A DNA stretch of 35,112 nt from the NCBI RefSeq assembly GCF_006546775.1, contig NZ_VICE01000129.1, positions 1 to 35,112 on the forward strand. The letters run 5' to 3'. Position numbers and translations under genes: made by a program. Origin of the DNA: Marilutibacter aestuarii (GTDB lineage: Bacteria; Pseudomonadota; Gammaproteobacteria; Xanthomonadales; Xanthomonadaceae). The notes under the pieces were generated by a model. It searched no databases. It was not told where the DNA came from and saw nothing but the letters and a program-made list of their open reading frames with translations. The first letter of the stretch is position 1, and each line of letters opens with the position of its first letter. Shown here one piece after another: positions 1 through 8,601 of the stretch.

Positions 1-195
1 TTCTACTTCCGTACCACCGACATCACCGGTGCCGTGACCCTGCCGGAAGGCGTGGAGATGGTGATGCCGGGCGACAACGTGAAGATGGTGGTGGAGCTGA
101 TCAACCCGGTGGCGATGGACGAGGGCCTGCGCTTCGCGATCCGCGAAGGCGGCCGTACTGTCGGCGCCGGCGTGGTGGCCAAGATCCTCAAGTAA
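1..195 (+). CDS. tuf: Elongation factor Tu, 3' end (partial)
   Basis: The first 64 codons of the window read in frame 1 as the C-terminal part of EF-Tu, the GTPase that delivers aminoacyl-tRNA to the ribosome. The segment belongs to the last beta-barrel domain and contains the family sequence [16 protein letters not shown] just before the stop; it ends VVAKILK-stop at 193-195. The start lies outside the window. A tuf gene directly before rpsJ is the usual order of the str-S10 boundary in gammaproteobacteria. No T-rich intrinsic terminator follows the stop directly; a 6-bp hairpin (204-209 with 215-220) lacks a T-run. Confidence 0.97.
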   Translation, partial: FYFRTTDITGAVTLPEGVEMVMPGDNVKMVVELINPVAMDEGLRFAIREGGRTVGAGVVAKILK

Positions 196-379
196 TGACG
201 CGGCCCGGCGCGCAGCCGGGCAGGCCGGGGAGGTGGGCTAGGTGCAGCCTCCCGGGCACGTCCCCCTGAACAGGGGACGAATACCGCGAAATGAGGGACA
301 GGATGTCCCTCGTGTTCGCCCGACAGGGAAGCGTCGTATGGAAGGGCAGCGTGGGCTGGGGCGCGTTCAGCGTCCCGGC

Positions 380-409
380 TTGACGGTGTCATTACATACG
401 CCTTATACT
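380..409 (+). promoter_or_regulatory. Sigma70-type promoter of the S10 operon
   Basis: TTGACG at 380-385 and TATACT at 404-409 are separated by 18 nt; each hexamer matches the sigma70 consensus in five of six positions. Transcription would begin near 415-417, giving a leader of about 135 nt before rpsJ. It is the best promoter match in the ribosomal part of the window. Confidence 0.8.
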
Positions 410-418
410 TTTCTGTCT

Positions 419-450
419 GGGCGGGCCAGTTTCACTGGCCTGCCCTTTTT
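419..450 (+). terminator. Intrinsic terminator or attenuator in the S10 leader
   Basis: An 11-bp stem (419-429 with 435-445, one G-U pair) with a 5-nt loop is followed directly by five T residues (446-450). This has the form of an intrinsic terminator. It begins only a few nucleotides after the predicted transcription start, so it could end tuf readthrough, attenuate the S10 transcript very early, or act as a 5'-end stabilising stem. The sequence does not decide among these. Confidence 0.7.
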
Positions 451-527
451 CCCGACTGCGAGGAGGGGTTTTCCTGGCAGCGGGTGCTGTTTTCCACGGG
501 GTTCTGCGCACCCAGCCGCAGGCCTGT

Positions 528-539
528 CGCTCTTTAACG
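528..539 (+). promoter_or_regulatory. boxA-like NusB/S10 binding element
   Basis: CGCTCTTTAACG matches the rrn boxA sequence TGCTCTTTAACA in 10 of 12 positions, with the core GCTCTTTAAC (529-538) complete. It directly abuts the rpsJ Shine-Dalgarno sequence AAGGA (540-544). boxA RNA is bound by NusB with NusE, and NusE is ribosomal protein S10, the product of the gene that follows. The match is seen; regulation by it is inferred. Confidence 0.65.
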
Positions 540-552
540 AAGGAATACCGTC

Positions 553-864
553 ATGGCGGACCAAAAGATCCGGATTCGGCTCAAAGCGTACGATCATCGC
601 CTGATCGACCGCTCGGCCAGCGAGATCGTTGAGACGGCGAAGCGGACTGGCGCGCAAGTGCGTGGCCCGATCCCGCTGCCGACCAAGATCGAGCGCTACA
701 CCATCCTCGTTTCCCCGCACGTCGACAAGGACGCGCGCGACCAGTACGAGACCCGCACGCACAAGCGCGTGCTCGACATCGTCGACCCCAACGACAAGAC
801 CGTGGACGCGCTGATGAAGCTCGAGCTCGCGGCTGGCGTCGACGTCCAGATCAAGCTGACCTGA
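553..864 (+). CDS. rpsJ: 30S ribosomal protein S10 / NusE
   Basis: A 103-residue protein of normal S10 length, beginning [19 protein letters not shown], the family N-terminus. S10 sits in the head of the 30S subunit and, as NusE, pairs with NusB on boxA RNA in antitermination complexes; it also contacts NusG to couple transcription with translation. The start is supported by AAGGA at 540-544, 8 nt upstream. It is the first gene of the S10 operon, and rplC follows after 10 nt. The boxA-like sequence beside its ribosome binding site suggests feedback on this gene. Confidence 0.98.
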   Translation: MADQKIRIRLKAYDHRLIDRSASEIVETAKRTGAQVRGPIPLPTKIERYTILVSPHVDKDARDQYETRTHKRVLDIVDPNDKTVDALMKLELAAGVDVQIKLT

Positions 865-874
865 GGCAACCACC

Positions 875-1528
875 ATGACCGCGAAGAAATATTCGTTGGG
901 CATTGTCGGTCGCAAGGCCGGCATGAGCCGCGTGTTCACCACGGACGGCAAGTCGGTGCCGGTGACCCTCATCGAGGCCACCCCGAACCGCATCACCCAG
1001 ATCAAGACCGTCGACAGCGACGGTTACACCGCCGTGCAGGTCACCGCCGGCGTCAAGCGCGCATCGCTCGTCAACAAGCCCGAGGCCGGTCACCTGGCCA
1101 AGGCCAAGGTCGAAGCTGGCCGTGGCCTGTGGGAGTTCCGCGTGGCCGAAGACAAGATCGGCGACTTCAATGTCGGTGGCGAGATCAAGGCCGACATCTT
1201 CGAAGTCGGCCAGATCGTCGACGTCCAGGGCGTGACCAAGGGCAAGGGCTTCCAGGGCACCATCAAGCGCTGGAACTTCAAGATGGGCGACGCGACCCAC
1301 GGCAACTCGCTGTCGCATCGCGCCCCCGGTTCGATCGGCCAGCGCCAGACGCCGGGCCGCGTTTTCCCGGGCAAGAAGATGTCCGGCCACATGGGTGCCG
1401 TCCAGCAGAGCACGCAACGCCTGGAAGTGGTGAAGGTCGACGCCGAGCGCGGCCTGATCGCCATCAAGGGTGCCGTGCCGGGCGCACCGGGTGGCGACGT
1501 CATCGTGCGTCCCTCGAGCAAGGCATAA
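875..1528 (+). CDS. rplC: 50S ribosomal protein L3
   Basis: A 217-residue L3, a few residues longer than the E. coli protein. L3 is an early assembly protein of the large subunit and reaches toward the peptidyl transferase centre. The conserved extension is visible around residues 147-172: [20 protein letters not shown] and then [14 protein letters not shown]; this loop includes the glutamine methylated by PrmB in E. coli. It lies 10 nt after rpsJ and 12 nt before the start chosen for rplD, so it is operonic. Nothing unusual is seen. Confidence 0.97.
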   Translation: MTAKKYSLGIVGRKAGMSRVFTTDGKSVPVTLIEATPNRITQIKTVDSDGYTAVQVTAGVKRASLVNKPEAGHLAKAKVEAGRGLWEFRVAEDKIGDFNVGGEIKADIFEVGQIVDVQGVTKGKGFQGTIKRWNFKMGDATHGNSLSHRAPGSIGQRQTPGRVFPGKKMSGHMGAVQQSTQRLEVVKVDAERGLIAIKGAVPGAPGGDVIVRPSSKA

Positions 1529-1540
1529 GGAGAGATGACG

Positions 1541-2146
1541 ATGGAACTCGCCATCAATAACAGCAAGAAGACGGTGTCGGTGTCCGACGCGATCTTCGGT
1601 CGCGAATTCAGCGAAGACCTGGTCCACCAGGTGGTCGTTGCCTATCGCAATGCCGGCCGCGCCGGCACCAAGGCCCAGAAGACCCGCTCGGAAGTCGCCG
1701 GTACGACCAAGAAGTCGAAGAAGCAGAAGGGTGGCGGCGCGCGTCATGGCGCCCTGACCGCTCCGATCTTCATCGGCGGTGGCGTGACCTTCGCGGCCAA
1801 GCCGCGCAGCTTCGCGCAGAAGGTCAACCGCAAGATGTACCGCGCAGCGATCGCCGCGATCCTGTCCGAGCTGAACCGCCAGGGCCGCATCACGGTCGTC
1901 GAGAGCTTCGACGTCGATGCCGCCAAGACCAAGAGCCTGGTCGGCAAGCTCAAGGAACTCGAGGTGGGCAAGCGCCCGCTGATCGTCACCGAGGAAGCCA
2001 CCGAGAACCTGTACCTCTCGGCCCGCAACCTGCCGTATGTCGAAGTCCGTGACGTCCAGGGCCTGGACCCGGTCGCCCTGGTGGGCGCCGATTCGGTCGT
2101 GGTCACCGCCGACGCGGTCAAGAAGATCGAGGAGTGGCTGGCATGA
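1541..2146 (+). CDS. rplD: 50S ribosomal protein L4
   Basis: A 201-residue L4 from the start chosen here. Two in-frame ATG codons exist, 1535 and 1541; AAGGAGA at 1527-1533 sits 7 nt before 1541 but only 1 nt before 1535, and MELAI matches the family N-terminus, so 1541 is preferred. The long internal loop that enters the exit tunnel is seen in [14 protein letters not shown]. In E. coli L4 also represses the S10 operon through its leader RNA; whether it acts on the leader here is unknown. The stop overlaps the rplW start in an ATGA arrangement. Confidence 0.97.
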   Translation: MELAINNSKKTVSVSDAIFGREFSEDLVHQVVVAYRNAGRAGTKAQKTRSEVAGTTKKSKKQKGGGARHGALTAPIFIGGGVTFAAKPRSFAQKVNRKMYRAAIAAILSELNRQGRITVVESFDVDAAKTKSLVGKLKELEVGKRPLIVTEEATENLYLSARNLPYVEVRDVQGLDPVALVGADSVVVTADAVKKIEEWLA

Positions 2147-2439
2147 ACGACGCCAAGCTCTACAACATCATCCGTGCGCCGCGCGTGTCCGAGAAGACCG
2201 CGCGCCTGCAGGAAGTCTCCAACCAATACGTCTTCGAAGTAGCGACGGACGCGACCAAGGCCGACATCAAGGTGGCCATTGAGAAGCTGTTCGACGTGAA
2301 GGTCGAGGCAGTCAATGTGGTGAACGTGAAGGGCAAGAGCAAGGCCTTCCGCTTCCGCATGGGCCGCCGTGCCGACTGGCGCAAGGCGTACGTGAAGCTG
2401 GCCGAAGGCCAGTCGATCGATGTGATGGCCACGGCCTGA
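2143..2439 (+). CDS. rplW: 50S ribosomal protein L23
   Basis: A 98-residue L23, the exit-tunnel protein that docks trigger factor and SRP. The N-terminus [20 protein letters not shown] is typical. A start at 2134 would add three residues inside the rplD reading frame; 2143 is preferred because it forms the usual ATGA overlap with the rplD stop and matches family starts. The C-terminal half contains the basic segment around [20 protein letters not shown]. rplB follows after 10 nt. Confidence 0.96.
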   Translation: MNDAKLYNIIRAPRVSEKTARLQEVSNQYVFEVATDATKADIKVAIEKLFDVKVEAVNVVNVKGKSKAFRFRMGRRADWRKAYVKLAEGQSIDVMATA

Positions 2440-2449
2440 GGATAGACCC

Positions 2450-3277
2450 ATGGCATTGATGACATTCAAACCCACCTCGCCCGGCCGCCGTTCGGCCGTC
2501 CGCGTGGTGACGCCCGGCCTGCACAAGGGCGCCCCGCACGCCGCGCTGGTCGAGAAGAAGAGCAAGACCGGTGGCCGCAACCACCACGGTCGGATCACCA
2601 CCCGCCACGTCGGCGGTGGCCACAAGCAGCATTACCGCATCATCGACTTCAAGCGCAACAAGGAAGGCATCCCGGCGCGCGTGGAGCGGATCGAATACGA
2701 TCCCAACCGCACCGCCCACATCGCCCTGCTGTGCTACGTCGACGGTGAGCGCCGCTACATCATCGCCCCGAAGGGCCTGAAGGCCGGTGACCAGGTGATC
2801 GCGGGCCGTGACGCCCCGATCCGCGTCGGCAACACGCTGCCGCTGACCAACGTCCCGGTGGGCTCGACGGTGCATTGCATCGAGATGAAGCCGGGCAAGG
2901 GCGCCCAGATCGCCCGCGCCGCCGGTGCCAGCGTCCAGCTGGTCGCCCGCGAGCACGGCTACGCCACGCTGCGCCTCCGCTCCGGCGAAATGCGCAGGGT
3001 GCCGGCCGAGTGCCGCGCCACCATCGGCGAAGTCGGCAACGACGAGCACAACCTGGAGAAGCTGGGCAAGGCGGGCGCGAAGCGCTGGCGCGGCGTGCGT
3101 CCCACCGTCCGCGGTGCGGCCATGAACCCGGTCGACCACCCGCACGGCGGTGGTGAAGCCAAGGCCGGCCAGGGCAATCCGCATCCGGTCACCCCGTGGG
3201 GCGTCCCGACCAAGGGTTACAAGACCCGCAAGAACAAGCGCACCCAGCAGTTCATCGTGCGCGATCGTAGGAGCTAA
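2450..3277 (+). CDS. rplB: 50S ribosomal protein L2
   Basis: A 275-residue L2, the usual length. L2 binds 23S rRNA and supports subunit joining and peptidyl transfer. The signature [12 protein letters not shown] (about residues 225-236) holds the conserved histidine implicated in activity, and the C-terminus [14 protein letters not shown] is typical. It sits between rplW (10 nt) and rpsS (6 nt). No anomaly is seen. Confidence 0.98.
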   Translation: MALMTFKPTSPGRRSAVRVVTPGLHKGAPHAALVEKKSKTGGRNHHGRITTRHVGGGHKQHYRIIDFKRNKEGIPARVERIEYDPNRTAHIALLCYVDGERRYIIAPKGLKAGDQVIAGRDAPIRVGNTLPLTNVPVGSTVHCIEMKPGKGAQIARAAGASVQLVAREHGYATLRLRSGEMRRVPAECRATIGEVGNDEHNLEKLGKAGAKRWRGVRPTVRGAAMNPVDHPHGGGEAKAGQGNPHPVTPWGVPTKGYKTRKNKRTQQFIVRDRRS

Positions 3278-3283
3278 TCGGCC

Positions 3284-3550
3284 ATGGCACGTTCACTGAA
3301 GAAAGGCCCGTTCGTCGATCACCACCTGATGAAGAAGGTGGAGACCGCGGGCAACAACAAGAAGCCGATCAAGACCTGGTCGCGTCGCTCGATGGTTCTG
3401 CCGGAGATGGTGGGTTTCACCATCGCCGTGCATAACGGTCGCAACCACATCCCCGTGCTGGTCAACGAGAACATGGTTGGCCACAAGCTCGGCGAGTTCG
3501 CCCTGACGCGTACCTTCAAGGGTCACGTCGGCGACAAGAAGAGCCGATAA
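3284..3550 (+). CDS. rpsS: 30S ribosomal protein S19
   Basis: An 88-residue S19 starting [19 protein letters not shown], as in the family. S19 is in the 30S head, pairs with S13 and contacts the A-site region. Residues [17 protein letters not shown]-like sequence (here [18 protein letters not shown]) are the conserved core. It is 6 nt after rplB; rplV follows with its ribosome binding site overlapping the end of this gene. Confidence 0.97.
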   Translation: MARSLKKGPFVDHHLMKKVETAGNNKKPIKTWSRRSMVLPEMVGFTIAVHNGRNHIPVLVNENMVGHKLGEFALTRTFKGHVGDKKSR

Positions 3551-3560
3551 GGAGATGACC

Positions 3561-3896
3561 ATGGAAGCGAAAGCCATCCTGCGTACCGCACGCATCTCCC
3601 CGCAGAAAGCCCGCCTGGTCGCCGACCAGGTCCGCGGTCTCTCGGCCGAGCGCGCCGTCAACCTGCTGAAGTTCTCCGACAAGAAGGCCGCGGGCATGAT
3701 CCGCAAGGTCGTCGAGTCGGCCATCGCCAACGCGGAGAACAACCAGGGCGCCGACATCGACGAGCTCAAGGTCAAGACCATCATGGTGGACGAGGGTCCG
3801 ACGCTGAAGCGCTTCATGGCGCGAGCGAAGGGCCGCGGCACCCGCATCCTCAAGCGCACCAGCCACATCACTGTGGTTGTGGGCGCCGGCAAGTAA
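3561..3896 (+). CDS. rplV: 50S ribosomal protein L22
   Basis: A 111-residue L22, whose beta-hairpin lines the exit tunnel. In-frame ATG codons occur at 3555 and 3561; AAGGAG at 3549-3554 abuts 3555 but is well spaced from 3561, and [20 protein letters not shown] is the family start, so 3561 is chosen. The tunnel-loop sequence [19 protein letters not shown] near the C-terminus is complete. rpsC follows after 15 nt. Confidence 0.96.
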   Translation: MEAKAILRTARISPQKARLVADQVRGLSAERAVNLLKFSDKKAAGMIRKVVESAIANAENNQGADIDELKVKTIMVDEGPTLKRFMARAKGRGTRILKRTSHITVVVGAGK

Positions 3897-3911
3897 GGCG
3901 GAGTCAGACTA

Positions 3912-4646
3912 ATGGGTCATAAAGTTCATCCTACTGGCATCCGCCTTGGCATCTCCAAGGACTGGAACTCCAAGTGGTTTGCCAACAAGAAGCAGTACGC
4001 CGAATTCCTGGTGACGGATCTGAAGGTCCGCGAGATGCTCCGCAAGAAGCTCTCGCAGGCCGGCATTTCCCGCATCTTCATCGAGCGTCCCGCCAACAAC
4101 GCGCGCGTCACGATCCACACCGCCCGTCCGGGCGTGGTGATCGGCAAGCGCGGTGAGGACATCGAGAAGCTGCGCAAGGAAGTCAGCGACCTGATGGGCG
4201 TCCCGGCGCACATCAACGTCACCGAGGTCCGCAAGCCGGAGCTCGACGCGCAGCTGGTCGCCGAGTCGATCGCGCAGCAGCTCGAGCGCCGCATCATGTT
4301 CCGTCGCGCGATGAAGCGCGCCGTCGGCAACGCGATGCGCCTCGGCGCCCTGGGCATCAAGGTCAACGTCGCAGGCCGCCTCAACGGTGCGGAAATCGCC
4401 CGTTCGGAGTGGTACCGCGAAGGCCGCGTGCCGCTGCACACCCTGCGTGCCGACATCGACTATGGCTTCGCTGAAGCCAAGACGACCTACGGCATCATCG
4501 GCATCAAGGTATGGGTCTACAAGGGCGAGATCTTCGATTTCTCCCAGGTGGGTCAGGAGAAGCCGGAAGAGAACGCGCGCGGCGACCGCGGCGATCGTCC
4601 CTCCCGTCCGGCGCGTCCGGCCCGTCCGGCCCGCGAATCGAGGTAA
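3912..4646 (+). CDS. rpsC: 30S ribosomal protein S3 with Arg/Pro/Ala-rich tail
   Basis: A 244-residue S3, about ten residues longer than E. coli S3. S3 lies at the mRNA entry of the 30S subunit. The N-terminal [14 protein letters not shown], the KH-domain motif [13 protein letters not shown] (about residues 76-88) and the C-terminal domain with [14 protein letters not shown] are intact. The tail after about residue 220 is low complexity, with GDRGDR followed by repeated RPA units ([14 protein letters not shown]). The start has GGAG at 3900-3903. The variable tail is probably family divergence rather than a frame error, since rplP follows in normal spacing (6 nt). Confidence 0.97.
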   Translation: MGHKVHPTGIRLGISKDWNSKWFANKKQYAEFLVTDLKVREMLRKKLSQAGISRIFIERPANNARVTIHTARPGVVIGKRGEDIEKLRKEVSDLMGVPAHINVTEVRKPELDAQLVAESIAQQLERRIMFRRAMKRAVGNAMRLGALGIKVNVAGRLNGAEIARSEWYREGRVPLHTLRADIDYGFAEAKTTYGIIGIKVWVYKGEIFDFSQVGQEKPEENARGDRGDRPSRPARPARPARESR

Positions 4647-4652
4647 ACGACC

Positions 4653-5066
4653 ATGTTGCAACCCAAGCGAACCAAATACCGCAAGGTGCACAAGGGCCGT
4701 AACGAGGGCCTGAGCTGGAACGGCAATGCCGTCAGCTTCGGCGAGTACGGCCTCAAGGCCACCGCGCACGGCCAGATCACGGCGCGCCAGATCGAAGCGG
4801 CCCGCCGCTCGATCAGCCGCTACGTCAAGCGCGGCGGCAAGATGTGGATCCGCGTCTTCCCGGACAAGCCGATCACCAAGAAGCCCATCGAAGTTCGAAT
4901 GGGTTCGGGTAAGGGCAACGTCGAGTACTGGGTCGCGCAGATCCAGCCCGGCCGCATGATCTACGAGATCGAGGGCGTCAGCGAGGAAGTGGCGCGCGAG
5001 GCATTCCGCCTGGCGTCCGCGAAGCTGTCGGTGACCACCACTTTCGTGACCCGGACGGTGCGGTAA
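4653..5066 (+). CDS. rplP: 50S ribosomal protein L16
   Basis: A 137-residue L16, which positions the A-site tRNA elbow and is needed late in 50S assembly. The start [20 protein letters not shown], the [25 protein letters not shown]-type core ([11 protein letters not shown] then [14 protein letters not shown]) and the length fit the family. The TAA stop shares one base with the ATG of rpmC, showing tight coupling. Confidence 0.97.
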   Translation: MLQPKRTKYRKVHKGRNEGLSWNGNAVSFGEYGLKATAHGQITARQIEAARRSISRYVKRGGKMWIRVFPDKPITKKPIEVRMGSGKGNVEYWVAQIQPGRMIYEIEGVSEEVAREAFRLASAKLSVTTTFVTRTVR

Positions 5067-5251
5067 TGGAACTCAAGCAACTGCGTGAAAAATCGGCTGA
5101 CGAGCTGCAGGCCCACCTGGTCGAACTGCACAAGGAGAGCTTTGCCCTCCGCATGCAGAAGGCCACCGGCCAGCTCGCCAAGACCCATGAAGCCCGCCGG
5201 GTGCGCCGCGAGATCGCGCGCGTCAACACCCTGCTGGGTCAGAAGAAGTAA
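5066..5251 (+). CDS. rpmC: 50S ribosomal protein L29
   Basis: A 61-residue L29, an all-helical protein at the exit tunnel next to L23. It starts [18 protein letters not shown] and has the conserved [12 protein letters not shown] near the C-terminus. The start overlaps the rplP stop by one base (TAATG), so it is likely translated by coupling. rpsQ follows after 9 nt. Confidence 0.95.
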   Translation: MELKQLREKSADELQAHLVELHKESFALRMQKATGQLAKTHEARRVRREIARVNTLLGQKK

Positions 5252-5260
5252 GGACCCGTC

Positions 5261-5530
5261 ATGACCGACAACAATACAGAGAAGGCGCTGCGCACGGTCG
5301 AAGGACGCGTGGTCAGCAACAAGATGGACAAGACCGTCACCGTGCTCGTCGAGCGCCAGGTCAAGCACGCGCTGTACGGCAAGTACATCCGTCGTTCGAC
5401 CAAGCTCCACGCCCATGACGGCGACAACGCATGCAACGAGGGCGACATCGTCCGCCTGACCGAGTGTGCACCCCTGTCCAAGACCAAGAACTGGCGCGTG
5501 GTGAAGATCGTCACCCGCGCGGTCGAATAA
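5261..5530 (+). CDS. rpsQ: 30S ribosomal protein S17
   Basis: An 89-residue S17, an early-binding 30S protein with an OB fold. [20 protein letters not shown] (about residues 11-30) is the family signature and [17 protein letters not shown] closes the fold. It is the last classical gene of the S10 group; only 16 nt separate it from rplN, so the S10 and spc groups appear fused here with no promoter between them. Confidence 0.96.
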   Translation: MTDNNTEKALRTVEGRVVSNKMDKTVTVLVERQVKHALYGKYIRRSTKLHAHDGDNACNEGDIVRLTECAPLSKTKNWRVVKIVTRAVE

Positions 5531-5546
5531 CCGAGGAGGCTGAACC

Positions 5547-5915
5547 ATGATCCAGATGCAAAGCTACCTCGGGGTGGCCGACAACTCGGGTGCGAAGGAA
5601 GTGATGTGCATCAAGGTGCTGGGCGGCTCCAAGCGCCGTTACGCCGGCATCGGCGACATCATCAAGGTGACCGTCAAGGACGCCATTCCGCGCGGCAAGG
5701 TGAAGAAGGGCGACGTCTATGACGCCGTCGTGGTGCGTACCCGCAAGGGCGTGCGTCGTCCGGACGGCTCGCTGATCCGTTTCGACGGCAACGCCGCCGT
5801 CCTGCTGAACAGCAAGCACGAGCCGATCGGCACCCGTATCTTCGGGCCCGTGACCCGTGAGCTTCGTTCCGAGAAGTTCATGAAGATCGTCTCGCTCGCG
5901 CCTGAAGTGCTCTGA
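5547..5915 (+). CDS. rplN: 50S ribosomal protein L14
   Basis: A 122-residue L14, which forms an intersubunit bridge and is the binding site of silencing factor Rsf[21 protein letters not shown] is the conserved N-terminus; GPVTRELR and the end [10 protein letters not shown] are also typical. It begins the spc group, with an AGGAGG-type ribosome binding site near 5535-5540. Nothing unusual is seen. Confidence 0.98.
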   Translation: MIQMQSYLGVADNSGAKEVMCIKVLGGSKRRYAGIGDIIKVTVKDAIPRGKVKKGDVYDAVVVRTRKGVRRPDGSLIRFDGNAAVLLNSKHEPIGTRIFGPVTRELRSEKFMKIVSLAPEVL

Positions 5916-5931
5916 GCGGAGGAATAGAGAA

Positions 5932-6246
5932 ATGAACCGTATCCGCAAGGGTGACCAAGTGATCGTCACCGCCGGCAAGGACAAGGGCAAGAAGGGTGAT
6001 GTGCTGCGCGTCGACGGCGACAAGGTCGTCGTGTCGAACATCAACATCATCAAGCGCCATACCAAGCCGAACCCGCAGGCTGGCCAGCCTGGCGGCGTCA
6101 TCGAGCGCGAAGCGCCGATCGACATTTCCAACGTGATGCTCTTCAACCCGGCCACTGGCAAGGGTGAGCGCATTGGTTTCAAGGTGCTGGAGGATGGACG
6201 CAAACTGCGTGTGTTCCGCTCCAGCGGTGAGGCGGTCGACGCCTGA
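5932..6246 (+). CDS. rplX: 50S ribosomal protein L24
   Basis: A 104-residue L24, an assembly initiator of the large subunit with a KOW motif near the N-terminus ([20 protein letters not shown]). [17 protein letters not shown] is the conserved mid-section. It lies 16 nt after rplN and 11 nt before rplE. The start ATGAACCG is preceded by GGAGG at about 5920-5924. Confidence 0.96.
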   Translation: MNRIRKGDQVIVTAGKDKGKKGDVLRVDGDKVVVSNINIIKRHTKPNPQAGQPGGVIEREAPIDISNVMLFNPATGKGERIGFKVLEDGRKLRVFRSSGEAVDA

Positions 6247-6257
6247 GGAATGCCCAA

Positions 6258-6797
6258 ATGACCCGGCTTGAAAAGATTTATAAGGAAGAGGTGGTTCCTG
6301 CGCTGACCGAGAAGTTCGGTTACAAGAACCCCATGGAAGTGCCCCGTCTCGTCAAGATCACGCTGAACATGGGCGTGGGCGAAGCGGCCACCAACAAGAA
6401 GGTGCTCGAGAACGCCGTGGCCGACATGGCCAAGCTCTCGGGCCAGCAGCCCATCGTGACGAAGAGCCGCGTGTCGGTCGCTTCGTTCAAGATCCGCGAC
6501 GGCTGGCCGATCGGCTGCAAGGTGACCCTGCGTCGCTCCAAGATGTTCGAGTTCCTCGATCGCCTGGTGAACGTGGCCCTGCCGCGCGTGCGCGATTTCC
6601 GCGGCGTGTCCGCCAAGTCGTTCGACGGCCGTGGCAACTACAACATGGGCGTCAAGGAGCAGATCATCTTCCCGGAGATCGATTACGACCAGGTCGACGC
6701 GCTGCGCGGCATGGACATCGCGATCACCACCACCGCGAAGACCGACGCCGAGGCACGGGCCCTGCTCGAAGCCTTCCGTTTCCCCTTCCGCAACTGA
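6258..6797 (+). CDS. rplE: 50S ribosomal protein L5
   Basis: A 179-residue L5, which binds 5S rRNA and contacts P-site tRNA. It has the family features [32 protein letters not shown] and [20 protein letters not shown]. In E. coli the S8 repressor site lies at the start of this gene; I could not establish an equivalent RNA fold by eye. rpsN follows after 16 nt. Confidence 0.97.
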   Translation: MTRLEKIYKEEVVPALTEKFGYKNPMEVPRLVKITLNMGVGEAATNKKVLENAVADMAKLSGQQPIVTKSRVSVASFKIRDGWPIGCKVTLRRSKMFEFLDRLVNVALPRVRDFRGVSAKSFDGRGNYNMGVKEQIIFPEIDYDQVDALRGMDIAITTTAKTDAEARALLEAFRFPFRN

Positions 6798-6813
6798 TCC
6801 GAGGACATACACC

Positions 6814-7119
6814 ATGGCCAAGACCTCAATGGTCAACCGCGAGATCAAGCGGGCCAAGCTGGCGGCGAAGTACGCCGCCAAGCGCGACGAGCTGAAGAAG
6901 ATCATCTCCAGCGACCGCTCCTCCTACGAGGAGAAGCTGGAAGCGGCGGTCAAGCTGCAGAAGCTGCCCCGCGACTCCTCGCCGAGCCGCCAGCGCAACC
7001 GCTGCGCCCTGACCGGCCGTCCGCGTGGCGTCTACGCCAAGTTCGGCCTGGGCCGCAACAAGCTCCGCGAAGCCACCATGCGTGGCGACGTGCCGGGCCT
7101 GCGCAAGGCCAGCTGGTAA
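6814..7119 (+). CDS. rpsN: 30S ribosomal protein S14 (zinc-free form)
   Basis: A 101-residue S14, with the ATG at 6814 preceded by GAGG at 6801-6804. The same frame is open upstream, but the protein start [20 protein letters not shown] is the family one. The long form lacks the two CxxC pairs of the zinc-binding short form; only one cysteine ([14 protein letters not shown]) is present. It is followed by an unusual 150-nt gap with hairpins before rpsH. Confidence 0.97.
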   Translation: MAKTSMVNREIKRAKLAAKYAAKRDELKKIISSDRSSYEEKLEAAVKLQKLPRDSSPSRQRNRCALTGRPRGVYAKFGLGRNKLREATMRGDVPGLRKASW

Positions 7120-7127
7120 CACACAAG

Positions 7128-7154
7128 GCCGGCAAGTCTGCTAGACTTGCCGGC
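7128..7154 (+). repeat. Perfect inverted repeat after rpsN
   Basis: A 12-bp perfect stem (7128-7139 with 7143-7154), beginning GCCGGCAAGTCT, closes on a 3-nt loop or, more realistically, 11 bp on 5 nt. It lies 8 nt after the rpsN stop inside the spc operon. No T-run follows, so it is not a typical intrinsic terminator; it could be a pause, RNA-processing or stability element. Confidence 0.85.
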
Positions 7155-7168
7155 TGCGTTGCAGCAAA

Positions 7169-7190
7169 CGCCCCGGCCACGCCCGGGGCG
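7169..7190 (+). repeat. Second inverted repeat in the rpsN-rpsH gap
   Basis: CGCCCCGG (7169-7176) pairs perfectly with CCGGGGCG (7183-7190) over a 6-nt loop. Between it and the first hairpin is a third short one, GCTGC-GTT-GCAGC (7153-7165), overlapping the first by two bases. The remaining part of the gap (7191-7269) is lower in GC and has the rpsH ribosome binding site AAGGTG. Confidence 0.8.
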
Positions 7191-7269
7191 CCAGCGTTAC
7201 AACTGATCCAAAATTACTGAAAACCCGCAATTCCGCGGATATCGGTGCTACTCATAAGGTGAATACTCC

Positions 7270-7668
7270 ATGAGCATGACTGATCCCATCGCCGACATGC
7301 TGGTGCGCATCAAGAATGCCGCCGCGGTCCGCAAGCCGACGGTGAAGATGCCGTCGTCCAAGATCAAGGTCGCGATTGCAGCCGTCCTGAAGGAAGAAGG
7401 CTACATCGTCGATTCCAGCGTCACCGACCAGGGCAACGGCAAGGCCGAGCTCGAGATCGTGCTGAAGTACTACGAAGGCAAGCCGGTCATCGACCGTCTC
7501 GAGCGCTACTCGCGCTCCGGCCTGCGCCAGTACCGCGGCAAGGACGCGATCCCCAAGGTCCTCAATGGCCTGGGCGTCGCCATCATCTCCACCTCGAAGG
7601 GCATCATGACCGACTCGCAGGCGCGCCAGCAGGGCGTCGGCGGTGAAGTCCTGTGCTTCGTGGCCTAA
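7270..7668 (+). CDS. rpsH: 30S ribosomal protein S8
   Basis: A 132-residue S8, a central-domain 16S rRNA binder and, in E. coli, the spc operon repressor. [20 protein letters not shown] is the family start and [20 protein letters not shown] the conserved RNA-binding end. The gene is set off from rpsN by 150 nt carrying stem-loops, whereas the following rplF begins only 13 nt after its stop. Confidence 0.97.
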   Translation: MSMTDPIADMLVRIKNAAAVRKPTVKMPSSKIKVAIAAVLKEEGYIVDSSVTDQGNGKAELEIVLKYYEGKPVIDRLERYSRSGLRQYRGKDAIPKVLNGLGVAIISTSKGIMTDSQARQQGVGGEVLCFVA

Positions 7669-7681
7669 GGGAGGAACTGCA

Positions 7682-8209
7682 ATGTCCCGAGTTGCCAAGA
7701 AGCCGATCGCCCTCCCGAAGGGTGTCGAGCTGAACATCCAGGCCGACAGCGTCAGCGTCAAGGGCCCGAAGGGCACCCTCTCGATCGCACGCCCCGCCGG
7801 CGTCGAGGTCGCCATCGAGGACGGCCAGGTCCAGCTGTCGCCGGCCACCGCCGAGCAGACCGCCATCACCGGCACGCTGCGCGCGATCATCGCCAACATG
7901 GTCCACGGCGTCTCCGAGGGCTTCGAGCGCAAGCTGGAGCTGGTCGGCGTCGGTTACCGCGCCTCCATGTCCGGCAAGGACCTGAACCTGTCGCTGGGCT
8001 TCTCCCATCCGATCGTGTTCCCGGCCCCGGAAGGCATCACCATCGCCACCCCGACCCAGACCGAAGTGCTGGTGCAGGGCGCCGACAAGCAGCGCGTGGG
8101 TGAAGTCGCCGCCAAGATCCGCAGCTTCCGTCCGCCGGAGCCCTACAAGGGCAAGGGCGTGAAGTACAGCGACGAAACCATCATTCGCAAGGAAGCCAAG
8201 AAGGCCTAA
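7682..8209 (+). CDS. rplF: 50S ribosomal protein L6
   Basis: A 175-residue L6 near the factor-binding centre of the 50S subunit. The open frame extends upstream into rpsH, but ATG 7682 is preceded by GGGAGG (7669-7674) and gives [19 protein letters not shown], the family start. The C-terminal motif [19 protein letters not shown] is complete. rplR follows after 29 nt. Confidence 0.97.
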   Translation: MSRVAKKPIALPKGVELNIQADSVSVKGPKGTLSIARPAGVEVAIEDGQVQLSPATAEQTAITGTLRAIIANMVHGVSEGFERKLELVGVGYRASMSGKDLNLSLGFSHPIVFPAPEGITIATPTQTEVLVQGADKQRVGEVAAKIRSFRPPEPYKGKGVKYSDETIIRKEAKKA

Positions 8210-8238
8210 ACGGGTCTTCAGCTTTCGAGGAACAAGAC

Positions 8239-8592
8239 ATGAACAAGAACATTGCCCGTCTGCGTCGCGCCAAGTCGACCCGCGCGCACATCCGCGAGCT
8301 CGGCGTGCCGCGCCTGTCGGTCCTGCGTACCGGCCAGCACCTCTATGCCCAGGTCTTCACGGCCGATGGCTCGAAGGTCCTGGCGGCCGCATCGACCACC
8401 CAGGCCGACGTCCGCGACGGCCTGAAGAACGGCCACAACGCCGAAGCCGCCGCGAAGGTGGGTCGTGCCATCGCCGAGAAGGCCAAGGCTGCCGGTATCG
8501 AGAAGGTCGCCTTCGACCGCTCGGGCTACCGCTACCACGGTCGCATCAAGGCGCTGGCCGAAGCGGCCCGCGAGGGCGGCCTGCAGTTCTAA
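8239..8592 (+). CDS. rplR: 50S ribosomal protein L18
   Basis: A 117-residue L18, which with L5 and L25 binds 5S rRNA. The end sequence [20 protein letters not shown] and REGGLQF is the family signature. It is followed by a 161-nt gap with hairpins before rpsE, unlike the tight junction found in many relatives. Confidence 0.97.
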   Translation: MNKNIARLRRAKSTRAHIRELGVPRLSVLRTGQHLYAQVFTADGSKVLAAASTTQADVRDGLKNGHNAEAAAKVGRAIAEKAKAAGIEKVAFDRSGYRYHGRIKALAEAAREGGLQF

Positions 8593-8601
8593 GGCTTGAA
8601 G

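Larger units (their letters stand above)
196..552 (+). other. tuf-rpsJ intergenic region and S10 leader
   Basis: This 357-nt stretch has no credible gene. It holds small hairpins without T-runs (204-220, about 260-279, and 295-309), a near-consensus sigma70 promoter (380-409), a terminator-type hairpin (419-450), a boxA-like element (528-539) and the rpsJ ribosome binding site AAGGA (540-544). The layout suggests that the S10 cluster has its own promoter and a leader of about 135 nt. Confidence 0.8.

Noticed and set aside
242-604. A 120-codon open frame across the S10 leader
   Set aside because: It overlaps the promoter, terminator hairpin and boxA, runs into rpsJ in another frame and resembles no protein.
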